Origin: CAYQTL01 sp964420405
Lineage (GTDB): Bacteria; Acidobacteriota; Thermoanaerobaculia; Thermoanaerobaculales; Sulfomarinibacteraceae
NCBI GenBank assembly: GCA_964420405.1
Contig: CAYQTL010000009.1
Coordinates: 1 to 64,000 of the forward strand
DNA length: 64,000 nt
Direction: 5' to 3'
The notes under the pieces are model-generated. The model saw only the letters and a list, made by a program, of their open reading frames with translations. It did not search any database and was not told the DNA's origin. Position 1 is the first letter of the stretch. Every line of letters starts with the position of its first letter. The position numbers were made by a program, and so were the translations under genes. Shown here one piece after another: positions 7,210 through 16,208 of this stretch.

Positions 7210-8004
7210 ATGCGAGTGATGATGAACGGCCACGCCCTCGAGGTGCACGAGAGCGGAGTCGGCGCGCCGGCCCTGGTGCTGCTGCACGGCTTCCCGCTGT
7301 CGTCCAGGATGTACGAGCCGGTCCGGCCGGTGCTGGAGAACGCCACCCGCGTTGCGGCCGTGGACCTGCGCGGGTTCGGCGAGTCGGACGCCCCCGACGG
7401 GTCCTACGGGATGGATGACCTCGCCGGGGACGTGCTCAAGGTCGTCGACCAGCTCGGCGAGGAACGGGTGGTGCTCGCCGGTCACTCGATGGGCGGCTAC
7501 GTGGCCCTGCGGTTCGCCGCCCGTTTCCCCGACCGGCTCGCCGGGCTGGTCCTGATCGACACCCGGGCCGCGCCCGACTCCCCCGCGGCCGCCGAGCGTC
7601 GCTCGGCAGCCGTCGCCACCATCCGCGAGCGCGGCGGCAGCGCATTCGTCGACGACTTCCTGCCCGCCCTCGTGGGTCCCTCGAGCCGCGGCCGCAGCCC
7701 GCAGCTGCTCGAGACGATGCGGGCGATGGCGGCGACCGTGCCGGACCACGTCCTCGTCGGCTGTCTCGAAGCGATGCGGGATCGGCCCGACAGCCGGGAG
7801 CTGCTGCCCACGCTCGACGTCCCGGCGCTCGTGATCGTCGGCGCCGAGGACGAGGTCACGCCGCCCGCCGAGGCCCGGGAGCTCGCCGACGCGCTGCCCC
7901 AGGGCCGGCTGCGGCTGGTGGACGGCTCGGGCCACACGCCGACGATGGAGCGTCCGCTCGAGACCGCCGACGCCCTCGCCGCCTTCCAGCGCAGCCTGTC
8001 GTGA
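7210..8004 (+). CDS. Alpha/beta-fold hydrolase
   Basis: 264 residues, the normal length of the Abhydrolase_1/6 family. LLHGFPLSS holds the oxyanion strand, GHSMGG the nucleophile Ser93, GAEDEVTPP the acid Asp214 and GSGHTP the catalytic His242, so a full triad is present. No signal peptide is visible, so it acts in the cytoplasm. The substrate is unknown; similar enzymes hydrolyse esters, lactones or C-C bonds. The ATG has GGAGGAGG 8 nt upstream. It is convergent with the glucan phosphorylase gene and stands alone. Confidence 0.88.
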   Translation: MRVMMNGHALEVHESGVGAPALVLLHGFPLSSRMYEPVRPVLENATRVAAVDLRGFGESDAPDGSYGMDDLAGDVLKVVDQLGEERVVLAGHSMGGYVALRFAARFPDRLAGLVLIDTRAAPDSPAAAERRSAAVATIRERGGSAFVDDFLPALVGPSSRGRSPQLLETMRAMAATVPDHVLVGCLEAMRDRPDSRELLPTLDVPALVIVGAEDEVTPPAEARELADALPQGRLRLVDGSGHTPTMERPLETADALAAFQRSLS

Positions 8005-8074
8005 GGCAGGCGGTCGCGGTCGCCAACCGAGCTGCCCCTGTCGCTGCCGCTGCCGCTGACTTCGAGCCGTCGGC

Positions 8075-8098
8075 CATCGGGATCGGGATCGGGAACGG
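8075..8098 (+). repeat. Family-A hexamer tract (ATCGGG)n
   Basis: It is preceded by CTGTCGCTGCCGCTGCCGC and GAGCCGTCGGCC. The same flank occurs before the tract at 57220-57249. It lies in the gap between the convergent hydrolase and glucan phosphorylase genes. Confidence 0.75.
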
Positions 8099-8139
8099 AG
8101 CCGCGACACGTTGCCCGCCGACGCCGGGTCTGCAACCGC

Positions 8140-8157
8140 ACGGACACGGACGCGGAT
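8140..8157 (+). repeat. Short GGACGC tract
   Basis: CGGACACGGACGCGGATG is a core fragment of family B. Confidence 0.4.
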
Positions 8158-8173
8158 GTCGGGCTCGCCCGAC
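8158..8173 (-). terminator. Hairpin after glucan phosphorylase
   Basis: GTCGGGC-TC-GCCCGAC is perfect and lies 15 nt beyond the stop. It has no U-run and is short, so its role is uncertain. Confidence 0.3.
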
Positions 8174-8187
8174 TCGGGCGGTCTCGC

Positions 8188-10740
8188 TCAGCCCCACACC
8201 ATCCGGCGCAGCTCGAACCGGGTGCCGAGGTCGGGATGGGACGGGATCACCCGGATACCGAGCCCGACGAAACCGGCGACGGAGCAGCGCCAGACGCCGC
8301 GGTAGCGGTACGCGTCGCCGCCGGCGGCGTCGACCACCTCGAGCGGCACCGTCTCGCCGCCCCGGATCCGCCGCTCCCCGTCGAGCCTGCCCGCCACCGC
8401 CTCGACCACCACGTCGTCGGGGGTCAGCCCGCCGAGCTCGACCATCGCCCGCACCGCGATCTCGTCGCCGATCTTGAGCCGAGGTCTCGCGTCGCCCTCC
8501 ACCTCCGCGGCCGGGATCGCCACCTCCGGCCATGCGCGGATCACCTGCTGCCGCCAGGCCGTCAGCCGCCTGGCGCGGGCGAACCCGTCCTCCGCCAGCG
8601 AGCGCGCCCGCCGCACCGCCGGGCCGTAGTAGCGGTCGTGGTACTCGCGCACCATCCGGTCGGTGTTGAAGAACGGCGCCAGCCGCGCCATCGACGCCTT
8701 CATCATCGCGATCCAGCGCCGCGGCAGGTTGTCCCGGCCCCGCTCCCAGAACTGCGGCACGACCGTGCCCTCGAGAAGGTCGAACAGCGCGTCGGCCTCG
8801 ATCTGGTCCTGGTACTCGGGGTCGGCGTACTCCTCGCCACCGCCGATCGCCCAGCCCACCTCGGGCGAGTAGGCCTCCGCCCACCAGCCGTCGAGCACCG
8901 ACAGGTTGAGGCCGCCGTTGGCCACCACCTTCATGCCGGAGGTCCCGCTCGCCTCCATCGGCCGCCGCGGCGTGTTGAGCCACACATCCACACCCTGCAC
9001 GAGGTAGCGGGCGAGCGTCATGTTGTAGTTCTCGAGAAACACGACCCGTTCGCGGACGCCCTCCTCGCGGGCGAAATGCACGATCTCCCGGATCAGCTCC
9101 TTGCCGCCCTGGTCGTTGGGGTGGGCCTTGCCGGCGAACACCAGCTGGACCGGCCGCGCGGAATCGGTGAGCAGCCGGCGCAGCCGGTCGCGGTCGCGCA
9201 GCAGCAGCGTCGCCCGCTTGTAGGTGGCGAAGCGTCGCGCGAATCCGATGGTCATGGCGCGGGGGTCGAGCACCTCGTCGGCGTGGTCGATCTCACGGGG
9301 CGAGGCGCCGCGGTCGAGCAGCTGCGCCCGCAGTCGCCGCCGGGCGAACCCGACCAGGCGCTCGCGCCGCCGGACGTGGGTACGCCACAGCTCGGTGTCG
9401 GGGATCCGCTCGACGCCCTGCCAGATCGTCTCGTCGGCGACGTGCTCCCGCCAGCCGGTGCCGAGGTAGCGCGACAGCAGCCCGCTCATCTCGGGGCTGA
9501 CCCAGGTCCGCAGGTGGACGCCGTTGGTGACGTGGCCGATCGGGATCTCCTCCTCCGGGAACTCGGGGAACCCGGTCGTCGCCATCCGCCGGGTGACCTC
9601 GCCGTGCAGCGCCGACACCGCATTGGTGTAGGTCGAGTTGCGCAGCGCCATGACGGCCATGTTGAAGCTGCGCTCGCGGGCGCCCGTGCGGCCCATGCCG
9701 AGCAGCTCGTCGAGCTCGATGCCCAGCTCGGCGGCGTACTCCGCGAAGTGCTCGCGCATCATGGCGTCGGGGAACACGTCGAAGCCGGCCTGCACCGGCG
9801 TGTGGGTCGTGAAGACGTGGCCGGCGCCGGTCGCGACCCGCGCCTCGCGGAAGCTCAGACCGTGCTCGAGCATCGCCAGCCGGATCCGCTCGAGGCTCGA
9901 GAACGCCGCGTGGCCCTCGTTGATGTGGCACACCTCGGGCCGGATGCCCATCGCGTGCAGCGCCCGGATGCCGCCGACACCGAGCACGATCTCCTGCCGC
10001 ATCCGGACCTTCTGGTCGCCGCCGTAGAGCTGGTCGGTGATGTCCCGCAGCTCCCGCTCGTTCTCGGGCAGGTTCGTGTCGAGGCAGTACAGGTCGACGC
10101 GACCGACGCGGCAGCGCCACACGCCCACCGCCACGTCCCGGCCGGCGAAGCGGACCTGGACCCGGAGCTGGTCGCCGTCCTCGGTCAGGACCCGCTCGAC
10201 CGGCAGCATCGAGAAGTCGTTGACGGGGTACCGCTCCTGCTGGAAGCCGTCGACGTTGAGGTACTGCTCGAAGTAGCCCTGCTGGAACAGCAGCGTGACG
10301 CCCACCAGCGGCAGGCCGAGGTCGCTGGCCGACTTGAGGTGGTCGCCGGCCAGCACGCCGAGGCCGCCGGAGTACAGCTTGAGGCACTCGGTGATGCCGA
10401 ACTCCATCGAGAAGTACGCGATCGACTCCGAGTCACGGGGCTCGTGGGCCTCGTCGTGCCAGGTCGGCGCGGCGAGGTACTCGGCGAGCTCGTGGTCCAC
10501 CTGCTCGAGCAGCGCCAGGAAGCCGTGGTCCTCGGCCAGCTCGCCGAGACGGGACGCGTCCACCGAGGCGAGCAGCAGGACCGGGTTGCGGTGGGCCTCC
10601 CACAGCTCGTCGTCGACCCGGCGGAACAGCTCGATGGCGGACGGGTTCCACGTCCACCAGAGATTCGACGCGATCGTCCGCAGCGCCTCGACCGCCGGCG
10701 GCAGCGCCGGCTCCACCCGGAAGTCGAACAGCGTTCGCAT
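8188..10740 (-). CDS. glgP: Alpha-glucan (glycogen/maltodextrin) phosphorylase, short type
   Basis: 850 residues. The N-terminus (TIASNLWWTWNPSAIELFRRVD) is the DUF3417 cap of the short-type alpha-glucan phosphorylases, followed by EFGITECLKLYSGGLGVLAGD and HINEGHAAF. EASGTSGMKVVANGGLN carries the PLP-binding lysine. The enzyme phosphorolyses alpha-1,4-glucan to glucose 1-phosphate in the cytoplasm. The start ATG has GGAGGTG 4 nt upstream, and TACAAT at 10773-10778 is a good -10. It is monocistronic; no glgA, glgB or glgC is adjacent. The C-terminal 90 residues form a beta-rich extension also seen in this subfamily. Confidence 0.92.
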   Translation of the reverse strand: MRTLFDFRVEPALPPAVEALRTIASNLWWTWNPSAIELFRRVDDELWEAHRNPVLLLASVDASRLGELAEDHGFLALLEQVDHELAEYLAAPTWHDEAHEPRDSESIAYFSMEFGITECLKLYSGGLGVLAGDHLKSASDLGLPLVGVTLLFQQGYFEQYLNVDGFQQERYPVNDFSMLPVERVLTEDGDQLRVQVRFAGRDVAVGVWRCRVGRVDLYCLDTNLPENERELRDITDQLYGGDQKVRMRQEIVLGVGGIRALHAMGIRPEVCHINEGHAAFSSLERIRLAMLEHGLSFREARVATGAGHVFTTHTPVQAGFDVFPDAMMREHFAEYAAELGIELDELLGMGRTGARERSFNMAVMALRNSTYTNAVSALHGEVTRRMATTGFPEFPEEEIPIGHVTNGVHLRTWVSPEMSGLLSRYLGTGWREHVADETIWQGVERIPDTELWRTHVRRRERLVGFARRRLRAQLLDRGASPREIDHADEVLDPRAMTIGFARRFATYKRATLLLRDRDRLRRLLTDSARPVQLVFAGKAHPNDQGGKELIREIVHFAREEGVRERVVFLENYNMTLARYLVQGVDVWLNTPRRPMEASGTSGMKVVANGGLNLSVLDGWWAEAYSPEVGWAIGGGEEYADPEYQDQIEADALFDLLEGTVVPQFWERGRDNLPRRWIAMMKASMARLAPFFNTDRMVREYHDRYYGPAVRRARSLAEDGFARARRLTAWRQQVIRAWPEVAIPAAEVEGDARPRLKIGDEIAVRAMVELGGLTPDDVVVEAVAGRLDGERRIRGGETVPLEVVDAAGGDAYRYRGVWRCSVAGFVGLGIRVIPSHPDLGTRFELRRMVWG

Positions 10741-10772
10741 GGTGCACCTCCGCACGCCGGATCGGGCGGACC

Positions 10773-10778
10773 ATTGTA
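10773..10778 (-). promoter_or_regulatory. -10 TACAAT of glgP
   Basis: TACAAT matches the sigma-70 consensus at 5 of 6 positions and would give a leader of about 25 nt. No clear -35 is seen. Confidence 0.45.
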
Positions 10779-10831
10779 CGCGTGCGAGCATCCCCGTCGC
10801 GCGACACGCACGCCGGGCGAGCACACCCCGT

Positions 10832-10860
10832 CCGATCCCGATCCCGTTCCCGTACCCGAC
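10832..10860 (-). repeat. Family-A hexamer tract, CCGATC on plus strand
   Basis: CCGATC, CCGATC, CCGTTC, CCGTAC, CCGAC. It lies 27 nt past the stop of the minus-strand histidine kinase but in the opposite orientation to the usual rule. Confidence 0.7.
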
Positions 10861-10886
10861 GGAATGGCCGGCGACAGCGCCGGAAT

Positions 10887-12815
10887 CTATCGGCAGTCCT
10901 GCTGGTCCGGCGCCGGCGACAGGGGGACCTCCAGTCGGACCGTCGTCCCCCGTCCCGGCTCGGCGGCGACCAGCACCTCGCCGCCGAGCCACTCGATCCG
11001 CTGCCGGACAGACGCGAGCCCGAAGCTGACCGACCGGCCGAGCGCGGCCGGGTCGAAGCCCCGGCCGGCGTCCGACACCACGACCGTCAGCCGGTCGCCG
11101 TCGCGCCGCACCTCCAGCCCGGCGGTGTCCGCGCCGGAGTGCTTCGCAGCGTTCAGCAGCAGCTCGCGGACCGCCTGGAAGACGAGCGAGCGCAGCTGCT
11201 CGACGGGCGGTTCCACCGTGTCGGAGTCGTCGGGGGCGTCGACCACCACCGGCAGGTCGTGCTGCCGCTCCATCTGGCCCGCGAGCCACCGCAGGGCCGC
11301 GACGAGACCGTGCTCGTGCAGCAGCGGCGGCGCCAGCTCGACGGCGAGCGACCGCGATGCCGCGATGGTGTCCGCCAGCACCCGGTCGATCTCGTCGATC
11401 TCGTCGCGGATGGCGCCACCCGATCGGAGCCGCACCGAGTCGAGCCGGAGACGGGCGGCGACCAGCATCTGCTGCAGCCCGTCGTGGAGCAGGGTCGCCA
11501 GGTGACGCCGCTCCCGCTGCTCGACCCGGGCGAGCTCGCCGTGCAGCTGTCGCAGCTGCTCCGTCCGCCGCTCGAGGTCGGCGGTTCGTTGCCGCACCCG
11601 TTCCTCGAGGGTGCGGGCGAGCCGCTCGAGCTCGCCGGTCGTCCGTCGCATCTGCTCGTCTCTCGCGCGACGCTCCGACGTGTCACGCCCGACGCAGTAC
11701 ACCAGGCCCTCGTCGGAATCGAGAGCCGTGTTCCAGGCGACCCACCGGTAGGACCCGTCCCTGCATCGCACGCGGTGCTCGAGGTCGACCCGTCGCCGGC
11801 CTTCCGAGAGCTCCGCCACCGCGGCCCGCGTCCGCCCCAGGTCGTCGGGGTGGACGAGCTCGAGAGACGGGATCCCGAGCGCCCCGGCCTCGCTCCACCC
11901 CAGAGTCCGGGTCAGGGCCGGGCTGATCCGCTTCCAGCGCCCATCCCCGGTCGACGCGATGGCCAGGATGTCTGCGGAGAGGTCGAAGAACCGGTCCATC
12001 TCGTCCTGCGCCCGCCGGCGGTCGGTGACGTCCCGGCTGACTCCCACCAGGGACTCGGGCGCACCGTCCCGGTCGCGGATCAACGCGCGGCTGTCGCTGA
12101 ACCAGCGGTACCGACCGCTGCGGACCCTCCACCGGTACTCGACCGGCCCACCGGGATCCTCGCCGGCGATCACCCGCTCGAGGTAGGTCTCCACACGCTC
12201 CCGGTCGTCCGGATGGAGGCGCTCGGCCGCCTCCTCGGCGGCGAGACCCTCCAGCTCCTCGCGACTGAAACCGGTCAGCCGCTCCTGTGCCGCGCTCATG
12301 AACACGTACCGGCCGGTGCGCAGGTCGAGCTGGTGGATTCCGTCGCGCGAGTGATCGACCAGCAGCTGCAGCCGCCGCTCGACATCCTCCAACGCCCGTT
12401 CGGCGGCCCGTTGGTCGGTGACGTCCCGGTTCCTGCAGCGCCGTCCGAGCTGCCCGCCGTCCGCGGAGGGCAGGGGCCGGCACATGTGCTCGAACCACCG
12501 GACGGTTCCGTCGGGCCGCACGACGCGGAACTCCAGGCGGCCCGGCGCGGAGCCGTGGACGTGGCTCCGGTGGTGCGCGTCCCAGGCGGGCCGGTCGTCG
12601 GGATGGACGGCGGCGCGGCGCACCGCGGGGTCGGCCATCGCCTCGGATACGGCCCGGCCCACCAGGCGCTCGAAGGCGGAGGAGATCCAGGTCGGCTCGC
12701 CGTCGGCTGTGAGCCACTCCTCCCAGTCCTCCGTGGCATCGAGGAACCGGTCGACCGGCACCTGGCCGATCGTCGCAGCCATCACGGCGTCGCCGCTGTG
12801 CTCGTCGCGTGCCAT
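10887..12815 (-). CDS. Soluble three-PAS sensor histidine kinase, HisKA_3 (NarX/DesK) type
   Basis: 642 residues. Three PAS/PAC repeats (about 25-135, 145-265, 272-380) each end in the typical RDVTD-like PAC segment. A coiled coil (383-435) leads to ERRHLATLLHDGLQQ with the phosphoacceptor His444, then an HATPase domain with ELLLNAAKHS (N box) and DAGRGFDP (G1). No membrane segment is predicted, so it senses a cytoplasmic ligand or redox signal. LHDGLQQ is diagnostic of kinases paired with NarL/LuxR-type regulators, but none is adjacent, so it is an orphan. The ATG at 12815 has only a weak GGGA; a second ATG 11 codons later is possible. The nearby nrf operon is divergent and might be a target, by inference only. 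Confidence 0.88.
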   Translation of the reverse strand: MARDEHSGDAVMAATIGQVPVDRFLDATEDWEEWLTADGEPTWISSAFERLVGRAVSEAMADPAVRRAAVHPDDRPAWDAHHRSHVHGSAPGRLEFRVVRPDGTVRWFEHMCRPLPSADGGQLGRRCRNRDVTDQRAAERALEDVERRLQLLVDHSRDGIHQLDLRTGRYVFMSAAQERLTGFSREELEGLAAEEAAERLHPDDRERVETYLERVIAGEDPGGPVEYRWRVRSGRYRWFSDSRALIRDRDGAPESLVGVSRDVTDRRRAQDEMDRFFDLSADILAIASTGDGRWKRISPALTRTLGWSEAGALGIPSLELVHPDDLGRTRAAVAELSEGRRRVDLEHRVRCRDGSYRWVAWNTALDSDEGLVYCVGRDTSERRARDEQMRRTTGELERLARTLEERVRQRTADLERRTEQLRQLHGELARVEQRERRHLATLLHDGLQQMLVAARLRLDSVRLRSGGAIRDEIDEIDRVLADTIAASRSLAVELAPPLLHEHGLVAALRWLAGQMERQHDLPVVVDAPDDSDTVEPPVEQLRSLVFQAVRELLLNAAKHSGADTAGLEVRRDGDRLTVVVSDAGRGFDPAALGRSVSFGLASVRQRIEWLGGEVLVAAEPGRGTTVRLEVPLSPAPDQQDCR

Positions 12816-13360
12816 CGTCCCAGCCTTGCACACTCCGCGGCCGATGGGAACCTGCCGGCGCACCGACGGCGGGTTCCGGCGCCCGCCCAACCGCCGACGC
12901 TCGAACCGGGTGCGGAGCGCTGGAACGCCACGGCGCGCTCGCGCTCGGCACGTCGCCGGTCCGGGCCTCGGGGGACCGGTCCCCGGGTCCTCATCCCACC
13001 CTCGGAAGGTGTCGTGTTCTCACCGCAGAGCCCTCGGGAAGCTGCAGAGATCATGTCTCGACACCCAGGTCGCCGGTCCCGCCCGTCTGCGGTTTCCGCG
13101 CTCTCTGCGGTGCGAAGGAGCGTGGCTCCACCCGCGACAACCTCCCGGTCGCGGATCCCTCGACCCGGCTCCCGCACGACGTCTCGATCGTGGCGCCCGA
13201 GTGGTCCTCGCACTCGCGCCGCTCGGGCAGCGCCGTCGGGATTCAATCGCAGCGGCCGGTGACTCGCCCGGACCCATGCCGACGGCTGCCCGACCCGTCT
13301 GGGGCCAGAACCCAAAGCCCCTCCGGGGCGCGCCCGCTTCGCCGGCAACCGCCCCGCCGC
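12816..13360. other. Long divergent intergenic region with an inverted CACCGCAGAG pair
   Basis: No gene is supported. CACCGCAGAG at 13021-13030 and its exact complement CTCTGCGGTG at 13103-13112 form a 10-bp inverted pair 72 nt apart. The motif resembles a CGCAGAG repeat seen in many bacterial intergenic regions and recurs loosely at 60940-60985. The rest shows nothing I recognise. Confidence 0.5.
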
Positions 13361-13366
13361 TAGGGT
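13361..13366 (+). promoter_or_regulatory. -10 candidate TAGGGT of nrfHA
   Basis: TAGGGT would start transcription near 13374, giving a leader of about 45 nt that contains AAGGAG before the GTG at 13419. No FNR box or clear -35 is visible. Confidence 0.3.
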
Positions 13367-13418
13367 GCGGGAACGGACGAACGGCGCGCCGGCGCCGTCG
13401 GAAGGAGATCCCGGAATC

Positions 13419-13898
13419 GTGCGATGGTGGCTTCCGATCGTGACCGTGGCCCTGGTCGGGACCGCCGCGGGAGTGGGCCTGTACACCTTCGGCTACGCCA
13501 AGGGGTACTCCTATCTCTCCGACGACCCGGCCGCGTGCGGCAACTGCCACATCATGGACGAGCACCTCGCCGCCTGGCTCAAGTCGAGCCACGCCGGCGC
13601 CGCCACCTGCAACGACTGCCACACACCCCACGACCTGCTCGGCACGTGGACCACCAAGGGGGCCAACGGCTTCTGGCACTCGTTCTACTTCACGACCGGC
13701 GACTTCCCCGACCCGATCCGGATCACCCCCGACAACCACCGCGTGGTCGAGAACGCCTGCCGCGACTGCCACGCCCGCCTGGTGGACACGATGATGGCCG
13801 GCGCCGGCCTGCCGCCGGACGAGGTCCACGCCGTCGAGACCGCCGAGGGCGTCGAGTGCAGCCGGTGTCACCGCCACGTGGGGCACTGGGTGCGATGA
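13419..13898 (+). CDS. nrfH: NrfH-type tetraheme cytochrome c, quinol dehydrogenase
   Basis: 159 residues. One N-terminal membrane helix (about 4-26) anchors a periplasmic domain with four CXXCH motifs: C40-H44 (CGNCHIM, the NrfH-typical CXXCHxM), C64-H68, C114-H118 and C147-H151. It oxidises menaquinol and passes electrons to NrfA. GTG 13419 was chosen because AAGGAG lies 11 nt upstream and it gives the normal family length. A GTG at 13365 would add 18 residues without a ribosome-binding site. nrfA follows 18 nt after the stop, so the two form one operon. Confidence 0.92.
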   Translation: MRWWLPIVTVALVGTAAGVGLYTFGYAKGYSYLSDDPAACGNCHIMDEHLAAWLKSSHAGAATCNDCHTPHDLLGTWTTKGANGFWHSFYFTTGDFPDPIRITPDNHRVVENACRDCHARLVDTMMAGAGLPPDEVHAVETAEGVECSRCHRHVGHWVR

Positions 13899-13916
13899 GA
13901 GCCGAAGGAGCGACCG

Positions 13917-15422
13917 ATGGCCGATGACAGGAGCGGACGCCGTTTCACCGCCGCCGGGCTGGTCGCCACCGCCGTGGTGGCCGCCCTCGTCACCCTGGGG
14001 ATCGCGGCCCTGCTGACGAACATCTTCGAGCGCAAGCAGGAGGCGCGCGACCCGTTCGTGCGGGTCGCCGAGATCACCGACGACACCGTCGACCCGGAGG
14101 TGTGGGGCCGCAACTTCCCGATCCACTACGACCTGTACTCGCGCACCGTGGACATGGTGCGCACCCGCTACGGCGGCAGCGAGGCGATCCCCAAGCAGCC
14201 GGTCGACGTCGACCCCCGCGAGGAGGTGTCGTACTCGCGGCTCGAGGAGGATCCCCGCCTGCGGGAGCTCTGGGCCGGCTACGCCTTCGCCGAGGACTTC
14301 CGCGAGGAGCGCGGCCACGCCTACATGTTCATCGACCAGATCTTCACCGAGCGCCAGCAGGTCGCCCAGCAACCAGGCACCTGCCTGCACTGTCACGCAT
14401 CGGTCTACACGGTGTACCGCGACGCCGGCGACGGCGATCTGATCAAGGGGTTCGAGAAGGTCAACCAGATGCCGTACCAGGAGGCCGCCGCCCTCGCCGA
14501 GCACCCGGTCTCGTGCATCGACTGCCACGAGCCCGACACGATGCGGCTGCGGGTGACCAGACCCGCGTTCATCGAGGGCATGCAGGCGCTGCGCGACGAC
14601 CCCGGGTTCGACGTCAACGCCGAGGCCACCCGCCACGAGATGCGCACCTACGTCTGCGCCCAGTGCCACGTGGAGTACTACTTCAAGGGCGCGGAGAAGC
14701 GGCTCACCTACCCATGGAGCAAGGGGCTGCGCGCCGACGAGATCCTCGCCTACTACGAGGAGACGGGCTTCGCCGACTGGAGCCACGCCGTCAGCGGGGC
14801 ACCGTCCCTGAAGGCCCAGCACCCAGAGTTCGAGATGTACATGCAGGGCATTCACGCGCGCAGCGGCGTGACCTGCGCCGACTGCCACATGCCGTACGTC
14901 CGGATCGGCGCGAAGAAGGTGAGCGACCACTGGGTCCGCAGCCCGGTCCTCAACATCGACAACGCCTGCCAGACGTGCCACCGGTGGACCGAGGAGGAGC
15001 TGACGAACCGCGTGCACACCATCCAGGACCGCACCTACCAGCTGCGCAACATCGCCATCGACGCGGTGATACAGCTCGCCCGGAGCATCGCCGCGCGGAT
15101 GGACGCCGGAGATGTCGCCGAGGAACGCCTCGAGTCGGCCCGCACCTACCAGCGCCGGGCCCAGTTCCTGACGGACTTCGTCGAGGCGGAGAACTCCATG
15201 GGATTCCACGCCGACCAGGAGGCCGCCCGGGTGCTGGGGCTCGCCATCAACTACGCGCGGCTCGGCCAGCTCGCGCTCGACGACCGCGAGGCCCCGGACA
15301 CGGCGCCGCGGCTGCTGCCGCCTCCGCCGCAGAGCGTGACACCCCTCGAGCCGCTCGGTGGCGACCGGAGCGTGGGTGCGTTCCCCGCCGCCGCCGCCAC
15401 CACCACCGACACGGCGCCGTAA
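13917..15422 (+). CDS. nrfA: Cytochrome c nitrite reductase, ammonia-forming
   Basis: 501 residues with an uncleaved-looking N-terminal helix (about 11-33). Five hemes: C156-H160, C200-H204, C247-H251, C320-H324, C351-H355. The first, catalytic heme site reads CLHCH, not the classical CXXCK. CHVEYYF holds the expected catalytic Tyr and calcium-ligand region, and LKAQHPEFEMYMQGIHA the Lys/Gln calcium ligands and catalytic His. It reduces nitrite to ammonium with six electrons from NrfH in the periplasm. GAAGGAG precedes the ATG. The last 60 residues are a proline/alanine-rich tail of no known role. Confidence 0.93.
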   Translation: MADDRSGRRFTAAGLVATAVVAALVTLGIAALLTNIFERKQEARDPFVRVAEITDDTVDPEVWGRNFPIHYDLYSRTVDMVRTRYGGSEAIPKQPVDVDPREEVSYSRLEEDPRLRELWAGYAFAEDFREERGHAYMFIDQIFTERQQVAQQPGTCLHCHASVYTVYRDAGDGDLIKGFEKVNQMPYQEAAALAEHPVSCIDCHEPDTMRLRVTRPAFIEGMQALRDDPGFDVNAEATRHEMRTYVCAQCHVEYYFKGAEKRLTYPWSKGLRADEILAYYEETGFADWSHAVSGAPSLKAQHPEFEMYMQGIHARSGVTCADCHMPYVRIGAKKVSDHWVRSPVLNIDNACQTCHRWTEEELTNRVHTIQDRTYQLRNIAIDAVIQLARSIAARMDAGDVAEERLESARTYQRRAQFLTDFVEAENSMGFHADQEAARVLGLAINYARLGQLALDDREAPDTAPRLLPPPPQSVTPLEPLGGDRSVGAFPAAAATTTDTAP

Positions 15423-15470
15423 CGGCGGGTCGGGCTTTCGGGCCGACGGCGGATCCTGAGCGGCGGCGGG

Positions 15471-16208
15471 ATGGACGAGGAGCTTCTCCATGTCCTGGTG
15501 GCGTCCGCGCTGACGGCGCTCGCCACCGGCCTCGGAGCGCTTCCGCTGGCGGCGGCACACCGCCCGTCGCGCAGATGGCTCGGTCTGGCCGCCGGCGCCG
15601 CCGCCGGCATCATGCTCGCCGCCAGCTTCCGCCTGGTCACCGAAGGGGTCCGCGCCGGCGTCCTGCGCACCGTCGCCGGGATGGCCGCCGGCGCGATCCT
15701 CATCTGGTTCCTGCAACGGTTCGTCCGACACGGCGACGAGGAGCTGTTCGACGACATGCGGGGCGGCGGCCGGCGTGCGCTGCTGGTGCTCGGGGTGATG
15801 ACCATGCACAGCTTCGCGGAGGGGATCGGGGTCGGGGTCGCGTTCGGCAGCGGCGAGGAGTTCGGGATCTTCGTCGCCGTCGCGATCGCCATCCACAACG
15901 TGCCAGAGGGCCTCGCCATCAGCCTCGTGATGGTGCCACGCGGCATGCCCGTGTCCAAGGCCGCCCTGTACAGCGTGCTCTCGAGCCTGCCGCAGCCGCT
16001 GGTGGCGGTGCCCGCCTACCTCTTCGTCACCGCGGTCCGGCCGTTCCAACCCGTCGGGCTCGGCGTCGCCTCCGGCGCGATGCTGTGGATGGTGATCGGC
16101 GACCTGCTGCCCGGCGCCCGGGAGGACGCCGCCGACACCGAGATCGCCCTCGTCGCGACCCTCGCGGCGGCCGCCATGGTGCTCGTGCAGGTGACACTGC
16201 GGGTGTGA
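15471..16208 (+). CDS. ZIP family metal transporter (ZupT-like)
   Basis: 245 residues with about eight membrane segments. TMHSFAEGIGVG and AIHNVPEGLAIS are the two ZIP metal-binding helices (TM4 and TM5), each with the H-E pair. Between TM3 and TM4 lies a short charged loop (RHGDEELFDD). It likely imports Zn2+, Fe2+ or another divalent metal. It begins 48 nt after nrfA on the same strand and could be the third gene of that operon, supplying iron for heme; that link is speculative. The ATG follows a weak GCGGCGGGA region. Confidence 0.85.
   Translation: MDEELLHVLVASALTALATGLGALPLAAAHRPSRRWLGLAAGAAAGIMLAASFRLVTEGVRAGVLRTVAGMAAGAILIWFLQRFVRHGDEELFDDMRGGGRRALLVLGVMTMHSFAEGIGVGVAFGSGEEFGIFVAVAIAIHNVPEGLAISLVMVPRGMPVSKAALYSVLSSLPQPLVAVPAYLFVTAVRPFQPVGLGVASGAMLWMVIGDLLPGAREDAADTEIALVATLAAAAMVLVQVTLRV

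Noticed and set aside
8236..11505. Plus-strand open frame of about 1090 codons opposite glgP
   Set aside because: Shadow frame; glgP has the full set of PLP and catalytic motifs and a good ribosome-binding site.
13365..13418. Upstream GTG start for nrfH
   Set aside because: It has no ribosome-binding site and overlaps the -10 candidate; the GTG at 13419 has AAGGAG and gives normal length.
13020..16049. Minus-strand open frame of about 1000 codons opposite nrfHA and the ZIP gene
   Set aside because: Shadow of heme-protein genes whose CXXCH motifs are unmistakable on the plus strand.
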